Assembly (NCBI GenBank): GCA_963930655.1
Contig: OZ005605.1
Span: forward strand, 5,463,501 to 5,527,500
Source of the DNA: Myrica gale
Lineage: Eukaryota; Streptophyta; Magnoliopsida; Fagales; Myricaceae
Reading direction: 5' to 3'
DNA: 64,000 nt
Positions 11,141 to 20,760 of the stretch are shown piece by piece. The stretch's first letter is position 1, and each line of letters opens with the position of its first letter. A model generated the notes under the pieces. It was not told where the DNA came from. It searched no databases and was given only the letters and a program-made list of their open reading frames with translations. The translations under genes and the position numbers were made by a program.

Positions 11141-11889
11141 AAATTCACAATTTCACAAAAAAAATAATTCGGAATTGGACATTGATCAACCCTTCAAAAT
11201 CAAAATGACCAAATCCAACATAATTTATAATTTTATTACCTCTTAGGAGTGGACAAGGGCCAAGAGGTTTGTGGCGCAGCGGATAGCGGTGGTTGCACGG
11301 TGGGGCGGAGAAAATCTGAGAAGTGAGGCCTGGGGGATAGAGAGAATAAGATTTAGAGAAGTGAAAAGAAATGAAGGAAAGGCTGAAAGCCAAACCTGGG
11401 AGGCGCGGCAGCGGTAGCTGGTGGCGCTAAGACTTGAGAGAGAGCGAGAGAGAGCGAGAGAGGCACTGCCGCACTGGTACTAGTACGCTAACGCCGCTGT
11501 CGTGTGTTTGTGAGAGAGAAAATCTGAGAGAGTCACGCTGAGACTTGAGAGAGACAAGAATAAAAAATTTAAACGGTGTGTTTTTAGCTTTAGCAGCTTA
11601 AGAGAAAATCTGAGAGAGTGGTCTGAGAGAAAAAAAAGGTGCGTGCAGGTCATGAGAAAACAACAAACAGATGTAAAAATTTATTTTGACCTGGACATTG
11701 GGCTCAATCATGACGGACTTCAGCCAACCTATTTGTAAAATATATAAAGTCCGAGCCAACCTTGGAGGCCGCAATGGCTTGATTCCGCCCCTCCTTGGAG
11801 TGAGAGGCGTTGTTTATTAGAAAAGCGATTGAGGAGAATAATGGCGGATATAGGGGAGCGAGCAAGGGCCTCCACCCGAAATTTTGTTT
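11141..11889. other. hAT right arm and HisRS junction; no gene
   Basis: The hAT right arm holds AG-rich simple repeats (about 11433-11465) but no recognised protein. Right of the HisRS exon 2 remnant, at about 11842, AATGGCGGATATAGGGG begins a segment also found after HisRS copy 2 (21661 on). It resembles another hAT terminus and marks a junction shared by both copies. Confidence 0.5.
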
Positions 11890-12750
11890 TTGTTTTTTTT
11901 TTAGGCATAAGTAGCATATATATTGATAATAAGATCAAGGAGGTTTAAACACCTCTAGAGGCTCTAAAAGGCGAACCAGATACTCCGAAGAGCCGGCGGG
12001 CCAACGAGCAAACGGACCGTAAGGCCCTACAAAGTCCCCGAAGGGACGGATACGCCACGAATGGCAGAAAGGCCTCAGAAGGCAGCAAATACAAACTAAT
12101 ATGCCTAGAAACATAAAATATACAACACTAAAAGCATCACAAGCCGTAAACACATCGGCAAACAGAAAACACATAATTAGAACATAACAAGCCCGAAACA
12201 ATTGGGCAGGCCCAAATGGGATTATTATGGTTCGGACCGGCGGCGGCAGCAGCAGCGGAGGCGGCGGCGACGCGTGGTGGACGGAGGTTGGGAGCCGGAC
12301 GGGAAAATGAAGCTCATGGGCCACACAGTCCAGGCCGGAGGAGGAGGACGAGATTCGGTGGGCGGAGGAGCAGCCACGCGCGGCTGTTGGAAACGGCGCG
12401 TCAGATCCACGCGCCGCGCGTGGAGCAAGACGCGCCGTCGGTTGACGACCGGAGAACATGGCCCATGAAGCTCTCTTCGTGCGGAGCCCATCCATCCAGC
12501 GCGTGTATGCCCAACGGCGAGGGAAACCACCGAAAACCTTGGGCGGGCCACCTGCATACAAAAACCAAAAACCAAACAAAACAACCGCCCGGTCTAGAGA
12601 GCCGGAGAGGGGAGAGGGGAGAGGAAGAGGGGAAAAGAGAAAGAAAAAAGGAGGAGGGGAAGGAAGGAGCCGGAGCTCCCCCCTCCTCCGTAAGGGTCGG
12701 TGGTTTCTGTTGAGAGCGTTTGGAGGAGAGAGCGTTTCTTTTCAACCTCT
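11890..12750 (-). mobile_element. Non-LTR retroelement (861 bp), member 1
   Basis: CACCCGAAATTTTGTTT (17 bp) is perfectly duplicated at 11873-11889 and 12751-12767. A poly-T run (about 11892-11902) lies at the left edge, that is, a poly-A tail on the minus strand. Variable-length duplication plus poly-A indicates LINE-type target-primed insertion. The minus-strand 5' end starts AGAGGTTGAAAAG and is very GC- and CG-rich. A second member at 28115-28946 has the same 5' end, so this is a full-length non-autonomous family rather than random 5' truncation. No reverse transcriptase is present. Confidence 0.85.
11935..12579 (-). CDS. Open frame of 214 codons inside the non-LTR element, function unknown
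   Basis: This frame spans most of the element. Short blocks match in the same frame of the other member (28071-28709): AARGSDAP against AARGSDVR, and FGPAQLFRACYVLIMC against FGSAPMFRACFMVRLC. The first half is rich in Arg, Ser and Pro because of the GC-rich sequence; the second half is Cys- and Phe-rich with possible hydrophobic segments. No known domain is recognised. It could be a chance open frame or an ORF1-like remnant; translation is not demonstrated. Confidence 0.25.
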   Translation of the reverse strand: MFGFWFLYAGGPPKVFGGFPRRWAYTRWMDGLRTKRASWAMFSGRQPTARLAPRAARGSDAPFPTAARGCSSAHRISSSSSGLDCVAHELHFPVRLPTSVHHASPPPPLLLPPPVRTIIIPFGPAQLFRACYVLIMCFLFADVFTACDAFSVVYFMFLGILVCICCLLRPFCHSWRIRPFGDFVGPYGPFARWPAGSSEYLVRLLEPLEVFKPP

Positions 12751-12770
12751 CACCCGAAATTTTGTTTAAG

Positions 12771-13440
12771 ATGTCATTTTAGAACCATTTTTTTTTTCTT
12801 TCAAAATTTCACTTCAGAAAGGAGTTGCCTCGAGTTCCTCGTTTCCTGGCCAAACACTTGTGAAGTTTGCCCTCCCCAAAAAAATGTTTTTCAATTTCAA
12901 GTTTATAAATAGTTGGTCTCATGTCCTCTCATTTATTGGCCATGAATTCTGTCTCACTCTAATTTCACCACTTTAGACGGGAAATTAAAATGTTAAATTC
13001 AAAAAATAAGTAAAAGCTAAATGATATACGTGTGTTACTTTATTAATTTATTTGTCCTAGATTTTCTTAAATCTCTAATTATTTACTCTATAATTCCTAA
13101 AATCACCATTTCAACGAAAAAATGTTGAGCCAGAATTAATATTTGAACAGAAAAAATACTGAGTGTATAATTCTAAAAGAAAGATTATGATTTAATTATT
13201 TATATAATAGATTTATGATCTTTTATTACTAGAGACAGGACCGATTTCTACGACACTAAATAATAAATATTTTCAAGTTTATATAAAGAAAGATAAGAAG
13301 AAGAAAAACAAAGGGGGAGTAGGAGAGGAAGAGAAGAAAAAAGAAAAACAAATTAGAAAATTGAGACCTTTTCGTGAAGAAGTTTGATAGCTTTCTTAAG
13401 AGGAAGAAAATGTAATGAAAGATCAAATGTTTGAAAAGAT
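12771..13440 (+). repeat. Partial copy of repeat R (left part)
   Basis: Blocks such as AAAGGAGTTGCC, TTCCTGGCCAAACACTTGTG, the ACGACACTAAATAATAA-like segment and GAAGAAGTTTGATAGCTTTC match 23040-24640 in order. No coding region is recognised. Confidence 0.65.
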
Positions 13441-14887
13441 AAATTACAAAATATTATAAAATTCATTAAAAATTACAAAAAAAGATATTAAAAAAATGTA
13501 ATATTTTTAAAATAAAACTATTGAAACTCTACTTCAATAATATATATATAATTTGTTTTTAAAATATTTATTTATTTTTTAAAATTATCTTTAAGGGCAT
13601 TTCGGTCATTTTTCATGCATTTCTTCAGACTTTACGGTTGATTTGGACCTGAGATTAACATTGAGAATGTCTGAAATTTAGAGGACGTAAATCGCAGTTC
13701 TGATAGTTAGGGGGACGCAATTGCAATTGACCGATATTTAAGTGGCAAACAATGATATTACCCATTATTTTATCTTTCCATACCCTAAAATTAAAACAAT
13801 TCAATAAAGGAATATGTGATGCAGATTGAGACATAACTGTAGTGAGTAAAGCTGCAAAATAATGTGATTACAATGAAAATAAATGCTATAAATTACGTAA
13901 AATTTATATTAAATTACTAACCCGTATTAGTAAATTTAGTGAGCATATTTCTGTACACAATAATTAAAATTCACTCATCTTATAATGAAACTAATAGAAA
14001 TGACTATGATTGTAAAATGAATTCAAGAACTTTAGGCAACAAGATTTCAATTTAACTATCATATTCAAGCCTATTGTTTCACTCCATCATGAACTTAATA
14101 TAATCGGTTCTCTTTGGGGCTAGTGATTATAGTGATGCAAATGTTTAATGTTATGTTAACCAAAATAAGTTAGGCAAAAATTGCATTTTAACATTGTAGG
14201 ATGCTTTAGCTCGTCATTATAACATCAAAATAACAAAGCCTTACTGATCATGTATTCTATACATAAGATACTTCGGTTTATCATTATGCATAATTTATCT
14301 CTTTATCACGACATTTAAACCCTTACTAGAATCTTATTCGGTAAACACAAAATAAACATGTGAAAGTCAACCGAATTTAATATGTAGTTTAAATAACAAA
14401 CACCGAGACTGTAAGGCAAGACAAAACTAGCAAACCACTGATTCTTGACGTTGGAGTAATAAAAGATAAGAAAGTCGTCAAACCGAGAGCGGCCAGTTTG
14501 CTCGACTGAGTTCGTAAGTAACAACTAACAAGTAATATTTCACTTTTGGTCTTTTACAGGCAAATTTATCTGGGTGAACCTACATGTCATCGAGCTTACC
14601 CAAATAAATTACCCAGGGCCAACCAGCAATATAACCTAACCCGCGTGGCAAACAAGTGAAGCACCATGTCTAGCAAAGCGTGCGAGCGTAACGGGCTCTG
14701 TCCCTCTCAATATTTAGTTTGGACGAATAAGGTAAAAAAATATTATAATAATGGTTCGGCCCAGGGCAAATTCGTAGCTCCACCACCGTCTAGATCCAAT
14801 TCATTTCTTGGCCAGCGTGATTGTGGTTTTTTTTTTGCCCTTTTGGGCTGAAGACTTAGTGATGCCTTTATAGTCGTCAGTATTCGG
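13441..14887. other. AT-rich spacer, no gene
   Basis: I see no gene. At about 13590-13790 there is 'GACGTAAATCGCAGTTCTG / GGGGGACGCAATTGC' phrasing resembling one arm of a Mutator-like MITE, but the second arm was not found. The open frames here are short and match nothing I recognise. Confidence 0.4.
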
Positions 14888-15118
14888 TATGGGTAAGAAT
14901 TTTATCCGGCGGAAATCGAATTTCCGATTTTAGTTTCGATACCGGTATTCTGATACCGATTCTGACCTATTCCGATACTGAAATTGAAACCCATTTTAAA
15001 AAAATTACGAAATTAGAACCGAAATCGAAAATTCCGACGGAAATGCCGGAATTTTCCGGTTCCGTTATTCTTTTAAGAAACGTAATGCAAGGCTTTTAGG
15101 CTTTCATAAAAGACAAAA

Positions 15119-15191
15119 TGACCTGGGTCAATCGTTTGACCCAGGTCACACGTGAATGAAGGAGTGTGTGAATGACTCTTTCATTCACGTG
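15119..15191. repeat. Two adjacent hairpins inside the hAT-like element
   Basis: A perfect 13-bp inverted repeat (TGACCTGGGTCAA / TTGACCCAGGTCA, 15119-15148) has a 4-base loop. One base later, 12-bp arms CACGTGAATGAA (15149-15160) and TTCATTCACGTG (15180-15191) surround a 19-base loop. They sit just upstream of the captured gene leader and may mark a capture junction or a small nested element. Confidence 0.8.
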
Positions 15192-15484
15192 AATGGAGTC
15201 AGATCTCCATTCAAATTTTGGACTTCAAAACGTCTAGAAAAAAAAACTTCACTCCTCGTTCTCCCCCGCCGTCGTTGTCACAGCTCCCCACCCTCCTTGC
15301 CTCCTGAAATCTCTCTCTCACTGGCGCACACACTGTCACACTACGAGGGAGAGAGATTTTGGTCTGGGTTAGCGTTTTGGTGGGTTCTTGGACTGCTTCT
15401 AGCACTTCCTCTTACTTCATTTCTTCTCCTTATCTTTCTTGATCATCCAGCTTTCAGAGAGGGAAAGAGACACAAAGAGAGAGA

Positions 15485-15722
15485 GATGCAGTAGTCCTAG
15501 TGATACAACACTCGAATGGAAGGATAGAGAGGCTGTACTGGCAGTAAGTGCAAGCGAGGTGATGAAAATGAACCCAGGTCACTACGTTTAGTTGATCATC
15601 TCGTTGCCTGTATCCTAGGAAGACAACCAGGAGCCGAAGGCCGTGCGGTTCACCAGCGTTAAGCTTCTCCCGTTCTTTGGCCGAATGAAACTCTTGCTCT
15701 CGGTCATGCTTATCGGCTTGTA
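15485..15722 (+). pseudogene. Captured first exon of a PADRE (DUF4228) protein
   Basis: Translating in shifting frames gives VVLVIQHSNGRIERLYW, then VSASEVMKMNPGHYV, LIISLPVS, EPKAVRFTSVKLL and PNETLALGHAYRL, in the order seen in plant PADRE/DUF4228 proteins, which are small and often stress-induced. The exon stops at a GTAAGG splice donor after AYRL (15719-15722), where the family has its intron. A frameshift (about 15542), an in-frame stop after HYV and another break near 15672 inactivate it, and the ATG GGN start is lost. About 240 bp of pyrimidine-rich leader precede it. The product of the parent gene is usually about 150-200 residues, so only the first half is present. Confidence 0.8.
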
Positions 15723-16032
15723 AGGGAGAGATATTTTGGGGTGGGTTCTTGGGCGAGGACGCCTCTGTGGCGAAGACTGGTCTTGTATATTCAGAACGCT
15801 TAAAACGAAGTTACGAATGAGACCTTTGTTTTACTCTATTTACTGCGAAGACAGTCGTCCCAGCCCCTGCCTCTTGTTGCAATCCCACCCTCTCTCTTGC
15901 CGGAATTTCCAGATTCCAATTTCGGAAAATTTCGGAATGAAACCGGAACGAAAATAAGTGTTCCGGTGAGTACCGGAACCGGAACCAGCCATTCCGGTTC
16001 CATCCGTTCCGGTACTCACCCTGAGTATTCGG

Positions 16033-17219
16033 ATAAGAATCACTCTTTTTTCTCCATTGCCCAACAACTACTTACCTCCCTCTCCTTTCCCTTAGGCCCT
16101 TTCTGTCTTCGTCTCCCTCCTTTCAAGAGGCATGTCAGCCCTTTTCTCAAAACACCCTTTTTCTACCCCGTCACCTAGTGTGTCTGAACGTTTATGCCGT
16201 CGGACAAAAAGGTGAAATAATTAGAGCTTGTGTGGGGGTCGGGTCCGCTGCAGTTCGGTCACCCGAACTGCTATGAGGAGTGATGTGGGTCCATCCCGGG
16301 ACCCACGCCTGTCCGAACAACGGACCCTTCCCCTTGTGTGGATGGTTCTCTCCTTTGGAGGCTTCTTAATTTATCAAGATTTGCATGGGTATTCAGGTAC
16401 ATTGGATCTGGATCACTTATTTCCTGGGCTAGAGGGCTGAAGTGTTTACTGTAATTCCCGGGTGCATTATTTTGCTCCTATGGGCTTTTACCATCTTGGG
16501 TCCTCAGAAGAGGAAGATTAATATTTCTCCTCCATCAGTTACATTTTGTAATAAATATGTATCATAAACTTAAACTTTTCACAATCTTTGCAATGAAAAT
16601 AAACGTACAGTTTTCAAGAAAACCTTTGCTACTGTTACATAACTGTATATTTGTAATATCTTACTTTTCCTTTTTTGAAATCTTATCTAAAAATCTTCTT
16701 CTTTTACATAATTGCTGCCATAATCCCTCGTGCCGAAGTCACGTTGATTTTACCTTTTTAAAATACATATAGTTTAAAATAACCCTAATTGAAACTCCCA
16801 AGTATCCACAATTCCAATAATAAAGAGTTATTAATTGATGAATAAAAGAATTTATTCATAATATCTCAATTATTAGAATCTGTATAATGTATCATGAAAT
16901 AAGTGTAATCCAATGATAGAACTGATTTATGTGATCAGTGAGATTATTTCACATATGAAATAAATTAGATAATGCTAAAAAAGTATAAAGATGTTATTGA
17001 ATGGTCAAGGACGAAGTGTACCCTCTCAAAATTGGCTAAAAATATGCTTTAAAAAAAAAAAGCATTTTAATGGATTTATGACCATTTATTTATGTTTTAT
17101 TTATTTTGCCTCCCCAAAATACCCTTTTATGTAATTGGCCCCCCAATAATCAAATCCTATCTTCGTGATTAATGGTCCTTGATGAGATTAACATCTCATG
17201 TGATAAGACCATAATGTTC
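16033..17219. other. Spacer, no gene recognised
   Basis: No protein similarity is recognised. The plus-strand frame at 16228-16440 has no familiar motif. A palindrome-like stretch occurs around 16820-16865 (ATTAATTGATGAATAAAAG / TTTATTCATAA). From 17220 a CT-rich tract leads into the chimeric exons, resembling a 5' leader. Confidence 0.4.
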
Positions 17220-18560
17220 TAAGTCTTCGTCCTTCCTTCTGCACCTCTGTCAAATTCTTCTCCTTCACTCACTTCTCCCTTCTCTTTTCCCCTTTTTATT
17301 TCTCTTTCTCTCTCTTTCCTCTTTCTTTCTAGCTCATTGCCATTGTCGGTATGATTTTGTGACCTATCTGTGATTGGAATAGTGCAAGATTTTCCTTGGT
17401 CTCAACTCCGAAGCAATCGCTGCCCAAATCCCTGCCTATTCAGGTATTACATTGTGCAATTATCGTTTTAGGGTTTCCTGTCCACTTTTCTTGTTTATTC
17501 TTTGCTTTGGCTTTTCTTGTTTATTATCTAAGATTCTTGTTTTACACCTCGTCTAGATGGAATTGACAAAACCATCGGTCATCGTGGGGATCGCTTCTTT
17601 GTAAACAGGAAAAGTGATGTGTTTTTCAATTCAGAGATGATAGTTTGTCCAGAATACATCTGCAGCTACTATTTTTCTTCCGCACAGAGAAAGGTAATAA
17701 CCAATTCTTTTGGGCCTAACGGACCCTTTCTGCTTTAATTGTGGATCTTAATTTTTAACTTCCAAAGGATATATGTCGTGTCATTAGTGCTGCGTATGTG
17801 AACTCTTTGAAAATGACTTTGAATTTCTCTCTTTTGCATAATGTCATCTTGGACTGGCGTTGTAAAAACTATGACATGGTTTCTGAAAAGCAAGTGTCGA
17901 AAAGATGTTTTGCATTTTTACACTAGGAATACATTCTTTAAGGTATAAATGGAATCCAGTAATTTTTTGAATGCAATTGTCCCTTATGCAATTTCTGGCA
18001 TTTTTACTCTGGGACCTTTTTGATTTATCTAAGGGCAACATACAGATTAAGAAGAGCAAATTACAGGGGATATTGTTTTCTGGAGCAACAGAGGTGAGCC
18101 TATCTTTTAGAAAATATTTTTCATAACAATGTTAGTTTGATAATATTGATGATGCAATTTTATGCATTTTGGTTGTGTTAATCTCTATTATGCTACAGTT
18201 GTGCCATAGAACCGGCTTCAAATTCCCATTAAGTTTGTGCATAAAGTGTCACGTGCCTATTTATAGAATGATAGGCCACATGAGAGCAAATCATAATAAA
18301 TCTAGAGGTTTGAGATAATTATTGGTTTCTGCCTTTAAAATTCCCTATAAGTGTACCCTTAGGCCATATACCTGCAGATTTCAAATATCTACAGTGCCAC
18401 CTTTAGCTTTCAAAGTCTTCCTTATAGAATGAGATCGTCTCCTCACATGGCCACTTCTGCACAAACAAAGAAATTTTTTAAAACTTATAGATGAAATTAT
18501 GCACATTTTACTACCAGATATTTTTCTCCAAGTTACTCACTAAAAAGGTTTTACTAGGTA
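17220..18560 (+). pseudogene. Leader and unidentified exon-like blocks of the chimeric locus
   Basis: A CT-rich leader (17220-17340) is followed by exon-like blocks at about 17558-17693 (ending in a GTAATA donor) and 18039-18092 (ending in GTGAGC). The first could read DGIDKTIGHRGDRFF and the second GNIQIKKSKLQGILFSGATE, but I do not recognise either. They precede the ELMO exon in the same orientation with intron-like spacing. Confidence 0.35.
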
Positions 18561-18561
18561 G

Positions 18562-18677
18562 GAAGCTTTGAGAGCTCTATGGTCTGCTACATTTCCTGGC
18601 CAAGAGCTCCGTGGCCTAATTTTCGACCAATGGAAAGAAATGGGCTGGCAAGGAAGAGATCCATCGACTGTTTTGAG
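18562..18677 (+). pseudogene. Orphan ELMO/CED-12 domain exon
   Basis: The exon lies between an AG acceptor (18560-18561) and a GT donor (18678-18679) and reads EALRALWSATFPGQELRGL then WKEMGWQGRDPSTVLR. This is the core of the plant ELMO domain, whose members normally continue with a GGGFISLENLL-type exon. That exon is missing; the next recognisable exon (19115) belongs to another gene family. ELMO proteins act in small-GTPase signalling; this isolated exon cannot. Confidence 0.85.
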
Positions 18678-19114
18678 GTTTATCTTCACCTCCTGCTATC
18701 AATTTTCCTTTGCTTTTTATCTTTTATGAATTCTTAGCTTCTTTTATTCTCGTTCTCTTGAAATGGTCTTCTTTGTGTTCCTTTATCTATTTGTTCCAAC
18801 TGCTTTGATGCACTTTCTATCTATGTGTTCTCTTGAATTATTTAACAGGTTTGCTCAGAATACCAAGTTTTAAAAGATTTATTTACTATTGGATTTAGCG
18901 ATTTTAGTACTGGTACCATTATAATGGCTACGATAAACTATTTATTGCTTATCTTTATGAACATTGACAAGACTTCACATTTATGAAGAACTTCTGGAAG
19001 TTGACTACCTTGTATGGAGTTGTTTCTATATTGTGCATTGTATAAATGAACTGGTTTAGTTTTGCATTGGGATATTTTTGTTACAGACATTTATTTGTTG
19101 TCTTCCTTCTACAG

Positions 19115-19396
19115 CCAAGGAGTTGTAGTAAAGCAATGAAGGTTGTTGGTGTTGTGGAGGGTACCTGTGAAGAAATATTTGAACTGGTTATGAGCAAAGG
19201 TGAGAACCCAAGTGTCTGTTGGCGTGCAGTTGAAGCTTACTCAATTTTCTCATCCCAAAACATTGCGTTATATTTTTCAAGTATTGCAGGTAGAAATGAA
19301 GATATCTTGCAGAATATGAAGGAGGCAGAGGATTCATCTCCAAGCAAGAAGACAGAGTATTCTGCTCATATGACTGTAGCTGATATTGCTTTGTAA
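19115..19396 (+). pseudogene. EDR2-like (START/DUF1336 family) exon fragment in a chimera
   Basis: After a CAG acceptor at 19112-19114, the frame reads SKAMKVVGVVEGTCEEIFELVMS, the characteristic block of ENHANCED DISEASE RESISTANCE 2-like proteins at the start of the START domain. In the family the next residues are a DGTRFEWD-type block; here the frame runs into KGENPSVCWRAVEAYSIFSS and a tail I do not recognise, ending at TAA (19394-19396). With the ELMO exon upstream, this is a two-gene chimera, perhaps built by transposon-mediated capture. Confidence 0.8.
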
Positions 19397-19689
19397 TATT
19401 GATACGTCTTGTAACGATGCTAACACGTAAAGTGTTATGCTGGCATGTAAAAAGGAACTGTTAGAAGGCACTTTAGGCATAGATAGTTTTGTTAGAATCT
19501 TCTTCTTCGTTTTGTATATTGCTATACAGAGACGTTTTTACTGATACGAGATATATACAGAGTCATTCATCCAGCTTTCTCTATCTCATTCTGCTATTTT
19601 CACAGCTTGAACCTCAAAATCTAGCAATGCATCTATCAGAAAATCTTCCAGGAGGAGAAACTCAATGCCTACAAATCCAAACGTAGTTT
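19397..19689. other. No gene
   Basis: I see nothing coding here. It could be 3' sequence of the chimeric transcript; a clear polyadenylation signal was not identified. Confidence 0.4.
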
Positions 19690-20128
19690 CTAAAATATTG
19701 GTCGACGACCTTGTATCTCGTCACCATAAGCCTCATGCTACAAAGATTTCCGTCGGCGAAGCACAATTTCCACCAACCTCTATTCGTCCTCTTAGCGTGT
19801 TTGAAATTTCAGAAGTGTAATTCCAGCGGCAGAAATCGTCGGGACTGAGCTTTCTCCATGATATGATGTCGTCAGCTTCGACGGAAGTGAGTTCTCTCTC
19901 ACGACGCGTCTCTCAGGCGAGATTGGCAGTGCATCAACGACGATAAGCCACAGTAGTCGGGTTTCGTCTCTTTGCACGCGGCAGACACAACGACGCCTCG
20001 ACGATGAAAAATCGTGGCCAAATCGCTTCCTCGACGATTTTGTAGACTTCTTGCCACGACTGCTACAGTGGCAAAGAACGAATTTCCTGTAGTACAGTCC
20101 ACCACTAGAAAATGGGTCTGATACCATT
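19690..20128 (-). pseudogene. Retroelement leader with primer-binding-site-like sequence
   Basis: The minus strand at 20128-20116 reads TGGTATCAGACCC, close to the initiator methionine tRNA complement. It is followed by an open minus-strand frame (20127-19792) that begins with the PBS-encoded residues. This suggests the 5' internal start of an LTR retrotransposon, but no flanking LTR or recognisable gag follows. It is probably a fragment. Confidence 0.4.
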
Positions 20129-20395
20129 CAAACTGCAAAATGCAGCTTTCAAAATTATATCATGAATAACATTTTCACTCTATACACAACATTCTCTTGT
20201 TTATATTGACGACGTTGTTATTTCTTTAAAGACTTTTAATGATATTTTGAAGCTTTTTGACACATTCTTGCATATCATAAATTGCATAATAAATTTGTCA
20301 TGATTTTTGCCCCCAAAATTAATTTGCTCCAATGAAATATTCATCATGGCAGCTAGCATTACTCTCATCACCTCACCATAGAATTCACTCATAAA

Positions 20396-20760
20396 TTCCA
20401 TGATGAAATCAAGAACAAGAATCAATTACAAAGATTGTTTGGAAGTCTAAATTATATTTCTAACTTCTAACCTTAGAAATCTTTGTAAACCCTTATATGC
20501 CAAATTACAAATGATCGTTTTACAAAAGGATGTTCAAAATTTAGCGTCTAATTAGCATATTTTTGCTAGATGTCCAAGGAATTTTAACTGTTTTCGATTT
20601 TGATATTGAATATATAAGAGACGAATCAAATTCTATTCCTAATGAATTTTTTTCACTCATGAATTTCTATAAGGAAAATGACTTACAATCAATTTTCTCT
20701 TGCATCACCTTGACCGAAGACACCTTCGATCTACCTAGAAAGATTCTGTTTAAACCTTCT
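20396..20760 (+). pseudogene. Endogenous pararetrovirus-like fragment (end of reverse transcriptase/RNase H)
   Basis: The plus frame at about 20563-20700 contains a QGILTVFDFDIEYI-type block followed by a short acidic, Asn/Ser-containing stretch. This arrangement is typical of the C-terminus of caulimovirid RT/RNase H, as in endogenous florendovirus-like copies of many plant genomes. It is a broken relic of about 70 codons with stops upstream. The same material precedes HisRS copy 1 at 7800-8040, so the two loci share a duplicated segment. A Ty3/gypsy origin is the alternative. Confidence 0.45.

Larger units (their letters stand above)
8564..11793 (-). mobile_element. hAT element (3.2 kb) inserted in HisRS exon 2
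   Basis: The left end reads ATGTGGTGGAACTAGG; the right end, inverted, reads GAGGGGCGGAATCAAG. Both are degenerate forms of the CAGTGGCGGAACCAGG terminus seen in the 4845-6767 element. The expected 8-bp duplication (8556-8563 against 11794-11801) agrees at only about half its positions, so the insertion looks old. The element encodes a broken minus-strand transposase (8700-9990) and carries a Mutator-like MITE (10474-10969). Confidence 0.75.
8040..11845 (+). pseudogene. Organellar-type histidyl-tRNA synthetase pseudogene, copy 1 (split by hAT)
   Basis: Exon 1 remains at about 8040-8350, with a transit-peptide-like start (KPSSRAIPTPSSATS) and then SSKNVSSLSSTSVAQSV, SSGAVSPPPIT and, after frameshifts, the region equivalent to the NPPKGTRDFPPEEMR motif and IFHNFHEV. 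An intron (about 8351-8535) separates it from FEEVDF at 8538-8556. There a 3.2-kb hAT (8564-11793) splits exon 2, which resumes at 11794-11845 with sequence equivalent to SEALFIRKAGEE. HisRS charges tRNA-His; this copy cannot be functional. Two related fragments lie at 21225-21665 and 33558-33800. Confidence 0.85.
14888..16024 (+). mobile_element. Gene-carrying hAT-like element ('Pack-hAT') with perfect 8-bp duplication
   Basis: GTATTCGG is perfectly duplicated at 14880-14887 and 16025-16032. The element starts TATGGGTAAGAATT and ends CGGTACTCACCCTGA, imperfect inverted repeats. Both subterminal regions are dense in CCGGAAT/ATTCCGG motifs, as usual for non-autonomous hATs. Between them lies unrelated sequence that includes a 5' leader and first exon of a PADRE/DUF4228 gene (about 15240-15722). 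There is no transposase, so it would need a trans-acting hAT source. Confidence 0.85.

Noticed and set aside
12202..12745. Several overlapping open frames on both strands
   Set aside because: GC-rich sequence lacks stop codons in many frames. Only the 11935-12579 frame has a counterpart in the sister element, so only that one was kept, with low confidence.
16228..16440. Possible gene start (MCGGRVRCSS...)
   Set aside because: No recognised family, no splice context and biased composition; treated as chance.
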